DNA of 29,957 nucleotides. Source: JBECKQ01 sp040235375. Lineage in GTDB: Bacteria; Planctomycetota; Phycisphaerae; UBA1845. Of the stretch, positions 25,313-29,957 are shown one piece after another. Position 1 is the stretch's first letter; every line of letters begins with the position of its first letter. Under the pieces are notes generated by a model. The model did no database searches, had not been told where the DNA came from, and saw only the letters and a list, made by a program, of their open reading frames with translations. A program made the position numbers and the translations under genes. The stretch lies in contig JBECKQ010000379.1 in the NCBI GenBank assembly GCA_040235375.1, positions 1 to 29,957 on the forward strand, given 5' to 3'.

Positions 25313-26464
25313 TCAGCCTGTGGTCGTGCCGCGCGGCTCGCAGGAATGCGCAGAACCATCGATGATTCGCACCAGAAACTCGAGATACGCATCGATTCGC
25401 GCCTGGTCGTCCATCGACATTTCTCCCACGGAACGGGGCGCCTGGAGCCCAGATCGCTGTAGTGCGCCGCGCGCCTTCGCTTCGAAGTCATCAACGTTCC
25501 GGCTGCAGAAGAGACCCACTCCCGGCGGGCGCTCACTCGCATCGCTGGCAACAACCGGAACACCAAGGTACAACGCTTCCCGTATCGAGTTCGCATCGCC
25601 GTCGGTACTTGTCGGGCGGACGAACAGGTCCGCCTCCGCCAGCACCGGCAGCAGGGTGCCGGTTTTCGTGTTGAACAGAACGTTGTCGGCGACTCCGAGA
25701 TCGCTGGCCCTGTTCATCAATTCATCGAGATACTGCTGATCCTCAGGTAGGTGGTGCCAGAAGCAGACGACGAGTGCGACGTTCGGGTAATCAGGCTTCA
25801 GGCGCGCCAGCAACTCAACCATCAGGTCCAGACCGTACACATCCTCGCCGCGGCGCAGCGCGACCTTGCCATTCGCGACGATAAGCGGCCGACGCTTCTC
25901 GATGAAGCGCCACACCTGGCCATCGACCTGGTCGCGATCGTTTGCCTTGACGACCGGCGGCAGAAATCCTGGCGCCCAGATCAGGCGGTCCTCCGGCACG
26001 CCCAGCTGTCGCGCAGATTCCACAAGGAGGCGACTCACACCGACCACCCCGGACATGCGCCGGAGGGCAAAGCCCGCCCAGTAACGACGCCATGCCGAGG
26101 AGTCCATCCATTCCGGAAGTTTGGAATTGCGCAAACGAAGCAGCACTTTCTTGCCGCGCCAGGATGCCATCAACGCCCCGATCACCCACGCCGTCAATCG
26201 CGCTGACATCAGGTATATCACGGGCTCGCGCGCTGTAAACAAGTAGCGGAGCAACCACGTGCGGCGCGACCGAAAAACAGAAAGCACCCGGTCCCCATCC
26301 TCGGCAGGCGAGGCCGCGTTGTAGACCACATAACGTACTTCGCGCTCTTCCAGCAGCGGGCGCAACCGCGCGACATGTACGGCGACTCCGCCATAGGGGG
26401 GCGGGTACGTCGCGAGGATCGCCAGCGAGGGCGTCCGCGCGTCGGAGATTCCTGAACGGTGCAT
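25313..26464 (-). CDS. Glycosyltransferase (GT4-like)
   Basis: GT-B fold transferase of 383 aa. The first domain begins LAILATYPPPYGGVAVHVARL, with the GG loop of GT4 enzymes. The middle (YLMSARLTAWVIGALMASW, then KVLLRLRNSKLPEW) resembles a membrane-facing segment. The second domain has RPLIVANGKVALRRGEDVYGLDLMVE and the donor-binding segment DGDANSIREALYLGVPVVASD (Glu conserved). Donor and acceptor are unknown. Start is the ATG at 26464, 139 bases after the amidotransferase stop; that gap holds a strong inverted repeat. The stop is 18 bases from the start of the fused oxidoreductase. Confidence 0.88.
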   Translation of the reverse strand: MHRSGISDARTPSLAILATYPPPYGGVAVHVARLRPLLEEREVRYVVYNAASPAEDGDRVLSVFRSRRTWLLRYLFTAREPVIYLMSARLTAWVIGALMASWRGKKVLLRLRNSKLPEWMDSSAWRRYWAGFALRRMSGVVGVSRLLVESARQLGVPEDRLIWAPGFLPPVVKANDRDQVDGQVWRFIEKRRPLIVANGKVALRRGEDVYGLDLMVELLARLKPDYPNVALVVCFWHHLPEDQQYLDELMNRASDLGVADNVLFNTKTGTLLPVLAEADLFVRPTSTDGDANSIREALYLGVPVVASDASERPPGVGLFCSRNVDDFEAKARGALQRSGLQAPRSVGEMSMDDQARIDAYLEFLVRIIDGSAHSCEPRGTTTG

Positions 26465-26489
26465 TATTGTCGGTATCCGCCAAGCGCAC

Positions 26490-26540
26490 GCAACGACAAC
26501 GGAGCGTTGGGCGCCGGTCGTGCGTCGGGGTTGTCGTTGC
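26490..26540. repeat. Perfect 11-base inverted repeat between amidotransferase and glycosyltransferase genes
   Basis: GCAACGACAAC (26490-26500) pairs without mismatch with GTTGTCGTTGC (26530-26540), across a 29-base loop. It lies 26 bases upstream of the ATG of the GT gene, in the only sizeable gap (139 bases) of the right part. No T run follows on the - strand, so it is not an intrinsic terminator. It could be an mRNA hairpin that stabilises or attenuates the transcript, or a binding site for a dimeric regulator. Confidence 0.7.
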
Positions 26541-26603
26541 TTGATTCAGCGCGTGGTCGCGCAAGCGTCCCGCGTGCCGGAGTAATCCTATTGCCGGCGC
26601 GCG

Positions 26604-28472
26604 TCAGTTCAGGTACGAATGGCGCCACAGCGCGAACTGAAGCAGTTTCCACAACAGAATACCTTCGTTGCGCCTGCCGGCCAAATGGTCCTCGATGCAG
26701 CTTCGCAGGTTCCGGTTGTCGAACATGCCCCATGACTCGACAGCAGGATCCAGCAGGATGGATTTCATGTACTCCGCAAGAGAGCTCTTGAGCCAGTAGC
26801 AGAAGGGCACACCGAAGCCGGCTTTCGTTCCGTCAAGGATCGCGTCCGGGACGGTACCCCGAAGAGCGCGGCGCAAGATCCACTTCTTCTGAAAGCTCCT
26901 GACTTTCTGACGGGAGGAGAGCGCCATCACGTAGCTGGTCAACGCGGCGTCCAGGCACGGGACGCGTACCTCGACACCGTGAGCCATAGTCGATTTGTCC
27001 ACTTTCTCCAGGAACTGCTGGGGAAGGAGGATGCTGCAGTCGACATAGAGCATCCGCTGAACCGGATCGAGATGGCGAAGCCGCGCCTGCAGCGCTCGAT
27101 ATCTTTCAAACGGGTCCGTGCGGGCAATGGCCTGTTGGACGTCACTTGAGAGCACCCGGGTCGGCGGAGTCTCATACGATTCCTGAGTCAGCAGCCAGGC
27201 CATACGCAACGCAGGATCCGCCTGAGCTATTGCATGAAAAAAACGGAACGCCCGATCGGACGTGAGATTGCGCGGCAGCAGACCGCGCAGTGGCAACGCT
27301 GCGGATGCGGAGAGCCTCCAAAATCGCTCGTAGTGAAGGATGTTGTACCGCCGATAGCCAGCGAATACCTCGTCGCCACCGTCGCCCTGAAGAACAACTT
27401 TCACCGAACCCCGGAGCGCCCTGCACAACAGGTACAGCGGAATGTTGGCTGCATCGGCGAATGGCTGATCGTGACAATGCACCAGACGTTCGATAACCTC
27501 GACCATGTCGCCGCCTGCGATGCGCAGCTCATGGTGGTCGGTTCCGAAGTGCTCCGCCACCAAACGGGCCTTCGGCAGCTCATTAACGCCGCGTTCATAG
27601 TCGAAGCCGACGGAATAAGTGCTCAGCCGCCCGCCATAGTGTCGCGCGGCCATTGCGGTGATCGCCGACGAATCGATCCCGCCGCTCAGGAAGACGCCGA
27701 CTGGGACGTCGCTGAGCAGATGCCGCCGGACTGCGTCTGCAAAACACGTGCGCACGCCCTCGGTGGCGTCTTCGTCACTGGCGGTAATCGGCGCGATGTT
27801 CTCGGTCGACCAATACGCCACAGGAGCACCGCCGTGTGGCGTAATCCGGAGGTAGTTCCCGGGCGGCAACTCACGCACGCCCTCAAACATCGTGTTCGGT
27901 CCGAGACTCATCCCATAGTACATGTACTCGTGGAGGGCCCGGTAGTCCAAGCGGCACGGAACCCGTCCGGCTTCCAAGAGGGCCTTGATCTCGGAACCGA
28001 AGATGACCCCATCTGCGATGGGCGCATAGTAAAGCGGCTTGATCCCAAAGCGATCGCGAGCCAGAAACAGGCTCCGCTCATCGGAGTTCCAAACAGCGAA
28101 TGCGAACATGCCATTCAGTCGAGACAGGACAGCCGGTCCCCATTTCCGGAAGGCCTCCAGCAGCACCTCGGTGTCGGAGCGGCCGCGAAACTGTACGCCG
28201 CTCCGCTCGAGTTCGCGCCGGAGATCCGGAAAGTTGTACAACTCCCCGTTGTAGACAATCGTCAGCTTGCCATCTGTGGTGCTCATCGGCTGATGACCTG
28301 CATTCGACAGGTCAATGATACTCAAACGCGTATGGCCGAGCGCGGCGGGGCCGATTACGCAGACGCCCTCGTCGTCGGGGCCGCGGTGCCGCAGCACTTG
28401 GGTCATCGCGCGAATGAGCGCCTCCGATTCATGTTCCTGGGTATAATCCACAATGCCGCAGATGCCGCACAC
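26604..28472 (-). CDS. Asparagine-synthase-type glutamine-dependent amidotransferase
   Basis: Protein of 622 aa with the class II glutaminase domain first: GTG start immediately followed by Cys2 (MCGICGIVD), the nucleophile, then RHRGPDDEG, HTRLSIID and YNGELYN. The synthase domain has the PP-loop SGGIDS (263-268) for ATP, and GDGGDEVFAGYRRY further on. In polysaccharide loci such enzymes are thought to amidate sugar carboxylates rather than make free asparagine; here the neighbours favour that role (inference). Start is GTG at 28472, abutting the TAA of the upstream GT4 (28475-28473) with no gap, and GGGAG sits about ten bases upstream. The length and motifs are those of intact AsnB-type enzymes. 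Confidence 0.9.
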   Translation of the reverse strand: MCGICGIVDYTQEHESEALIRAMTQVLRHRGPDDEGVCVIGPAALGHTRLSIIDLSNAGHQPMSTTDGKLTIVYNGELYNFPDLRRELERSGVQFRGRSDTEVLLEAFRKWGPAVLSRLNGMFAFAVWNSDERSLFLARDRFGIKPLYYAPIADGVIFGSEIKALLEAGRVPCRLDYRALHEYMYYGMSLGPNTMFEGVRELPPGNYLRITPHGGAPVAYWSTENIAPITASDEDATEGVRTCFADAVRRHLLSDVPVGVFLSGGIDSSAITAMAARHYGGRLSTYSVGFDYERGVNELPKARLVAEHFGTDHHELRIAGGDMVEVIERLVHCHDQPFADAANIPLYLLCRALRGSVKVVLQGDGGDEVFAGYRRYNILHYERFWRLSASAALPLRGLLPRNLTSDRAFRFFHAIAQADPALRMAWLLTQESYETPPTRVLSSDVQQAIARTDPFERYRALQARLRHLDPVQRMLYVDCSILLPQQFLEKVDKSTMAHGVEVRVPCLDAALTSYVMALSSRQKVRSFQKKWILRRALRGTVPDAILDGTKAGFGVPFCYWLKSSLAEYMKSILLDPAVESWGMFDNRNLRSCIEDHLAGRRNEGILLWKLLQFALWRHSYLN

Positions 28473-29657
28473 TTACGAAGTCTCCCGGGCGGTTTGCGAG
28501 TTCGCTTCAGTCTCCGGCGTTCCAGCCGTTACGCGCGAGAGCAGCGGCTTCCTTGCCAGAACGCGCCGATACAAGGCGTCAACCTGAGTCACCATGACAT
28601 CAAGGCCATGGTGCTTCTCCACGTACTCCCGACCCCGTGCGCCCATCTGGTGTCTTACAGCCGGCTCCCGCAGCAGCTCACCGAGGACTTTCGCGAATGC
28701 TTCGGGCGACTTCGGCGGAACCCAGCGCCCGGCGCCCGATTCCTGGAGGATGGCCGGCCCTTGCCCGACCTCGGTCATCATCACCGGCAATCCCGCACTC
28801 ATGTACTCGAGGACCGCCAGGGGAAGCCCCTCGTCGTCCGAGGTCAGCACACCGACATGCGCCTGGCGGAGAAGAGAGCGGACATCACTCCGCAGCCCGA
28901 GCAGGCTTACTGTCTCGCCCAGGCCGTACTCGTCGATCAATGCGCGGACTTGTTTCAGATACGGGTCCTCCGCGTTGCCCATCTGTCCAACGCACACCCA
29001 GTGAAGGTCGGCAATCTCCTGGCGAAGCAGCGCGGCGGCGCGCATCGCCGTGAGATGGCCTTTGGGGTGATGGAGATTCGCCACCTGAACGACGGTGGGC
29101 CGCCCCTGCCACGGTGGCGCGAGGTCTCCCAGTTCAATGCCATTCGGGATCCAGACACAGCAGTCTTCCGGCAGTGGAAGCAGACGCTGGGCCCGAGCCC
29201 GAAGCTCTGCGGAGACGGCCACGTAGGCATCCACGTGTCGGAGGATTATCCCGTCATAGACCGCCATCTTACGGCTTTTGATCACGTTGCCGGCGTGATC
29301 ATGCACGATGTGCAACGGCTTGCTCCGCCGACCGGCCAGGAGCAGCCGGATGAGGTAAGCCGTGTGATGCGAATGGGTGTGAACAAGATGGATGCGCTCC
29401 TCCCGCAGGTAGGTTCGAAGCCTACGCATGCCGCTGAGGTCCCAACGCGATCGTCGTTGGCCGAGGTAAACCTCCACCTCCGGCGAAACGGCTGCTTCCA
29501 GTGGACCACCCTGCCGTGTGCTGACCAGGTACGAGCGATACCCGTGCCGGGGCAGCCCGTTGGCCAGACTGACCGCCACACGTTCGCCGCCCCCCGTATT
29601 CAAGGAGTCAATCAACTGGGCGACGCGTATTGGGCTCTGCTGGTCCACAGTGGGCAT
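28473..29657 (-). CDS. Glycosyltransferase family 4
   Basis: GT4 of 394 aa from the ATG at 29657 (a GTG immediately before it is also possible). It shows VAQLIDSLNTGGGERVAVSLANGLP at its N-terminus, with the GGGERV acceptor loop. HLVHTHSHHTAYL, WIPNGIELGDL and VVQVANLHHPKGHL follow, and the donor motif is DEGLPLAVLEYMSAGLPVM, with the conserved glutamate. No membrane segment. The upstream gene's stop is nine bases away and the downstream amidotransferase abuts its stop, so it is part of the same transcript. Substrate unknown. Confidence 0.9.
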   Translation of the reverse strand: MPTVDQQSPIRVAQLIDSLNTGGGERVAVSLANGLPRHGYRSYLVSTRQGGPLEAAVSPEVEVYLGQRRSRWDLSGMRRLRTYLREERIHLVHTHSHHTAYLIRLLLAGRRSKPLHIVHDHAGNVIKSRKMAVYDGIILRHVDAYVAVSAELRARAQRLLPLPEDCCVWIPNGIELGDLAPPWQGRPTVVQVANLHHPKGHLTAMRAAALLRQEIADLHWVCVGQMGNAEDPYLKQVRALIDEYGLGETVSLLGLRSDVRSLLRQAHVGVLTSDDEGLPLAVLEYMSAGLPVMMTEVGQGPAILQESGAGRWVPPKSPEAFAKVLGELLREPAVRHQMGARGREYVEKHHGLDVMVTQVDALYRRVLARKPLLSRVTAGTPETEANSQTARETS

Positions 29658-29666
29658 CACGCGGGG

Positions 29667-29957
29667 TCATGCATGGTATTCCGCGGCACGCTTCGTCTCC
29701 TCGACGCGCAAGACGGCAATGATGAGACCGGCGTCCAGCGCATAGAACTTCGTCACATAGTCGTCCTCCGTCAGCCCCACAAACAACATGAACAGCCATA
29801 GCATCAGACAGAACATCTTGCTCCAGATGTGATCGATGCGACGAATGCGGGAGTAAAGCGACAAGTGGAAGGCTGCGAAGAAGATCAAGCCCACCAAGCC
29901 CAGCTCTCCCGCGATGCTGAACCAATCGTTGTGGGCTGCGCCATACTGGCCGAGGTA
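29667..29957 (-). CDS. O-antigen ligase/polymerase-like membrane protein, C-terminal part (cut by window edge)
   Basis: The last 96 codons of a gene that runs off the right edge. The visible protein starts YLGQYGAAHNDWFS and continues IAGELGLVGLIFF, the typical pattern of O-antigen ligase (Wzy/WaaL superfamily) in which H-N-x-x-L is followed by the E-x-G-x-x-G-x-x-x-F helix. Two further hydrophobic stretches follow (FCLMLWLFMLFVGL and ALDAGLIIAVLRV). Stop TGA is at 29669-29667, nine bases upstream of the next GT4's ATG. It would polymerise repeat units or attach them to an acceptor. Without its N-terminal part the family cannot be resolved further. Confidence 0.75.
   Translation of the reverse strand, partial: YLGQYGAAHNDWFSIAGELGLVGLIFFAAFHLSLYSRIRRIDHIWSKMFCLMLWLFMLFVGLTEDDYVTKFYALDAGLIIAVLRVEETKRAAEYHA

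Noticed and set aside
27234..29801. Very long + strand open frame opposite the amidotransferase and GT4 genes
   Set aside because: It mirrors well-supported - strand genes with clear family motifs, its protein shows no recognisable domain, and such antisense frames are common in GC-rich DNA.

Overview
The window looks like high-GC bacterial chromosome, most likely Planctomycetota (Phycisphaerae-like). This is inferred from a DUF1571 protein, a family I know mainly from planctomycetes, together with frequent GTG starts and an exopolysaccharide locus of the XrtA/PEP-CTERM style. I see no rRNA, tRNA, CRISPR array, insertion sequence or phage gene. Only the first gene is on the + strand; the other 21 genes are all on the - strand.

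Left part (1-10360). A single-chain homoaconitase-like enzyme on the + strand (29-1984) converges with a large MscK-type mechanosensitive channel (2341-5868, -). The 356 bases between them hold a good intrinsic terminator and a possible small RNA. Further right, all on the - strand, are an NAD-dependent epimerase/dehydratase-like protein (5948-7018), a secreted DUF1571 protein (7126-8022), and a likely two-gene operon of a lipoprotein (9503-10360) and an orphan PAS histidine kinase (8378-9481).

Right part (10476-29957). This is one long polysaccharide locus transcribed right to left and running off the right edge. In transcription order it holds an O-antigen ligase/polymerase fragment (cut by the edge), a GT4 glycosyltransferase, an asparagine-synthase-type amidotransferase, a second GT4, a fused MDR-dehydrogenase/Gfo-Idh-MocA oxidoreductase, a heparinase II/III-type lyase, a third GT4, a FemAB/GNAT-like protein, a GNAT acetyltransferase, a DegT-type sugar aminotransferase, a polysaccharide deacetylase of the XrtA-associated kind, two more GT4 enzymes, a DUF2723 GT-C membrane protein, and UDP-GlcNAc 2-epimerase (wecB). 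Most neighbours overlap or lie within about 70 bases of each other, which suggests one or a few long transcripts.

How the genes could work together (inference). WecB supplies UDP-ManNAc. The DegT aminotransferase and the acetyltransferase could make an N-acetylated amino sugar. The fused oxidoreductase could oxidise or epimerise another sugar precursor, and the amidotransferase could amidate a uronic acid. Five GT4 enzymes would assemble the repeat unit and the O-antigen ligase-like protein would polymerise or attach it. The deacetylase and heparinase-type lyase would trim the product outside the cytoplasm. Flippase, initiating transferase, export proteins and exosortase are not in the window and may lie to the right.
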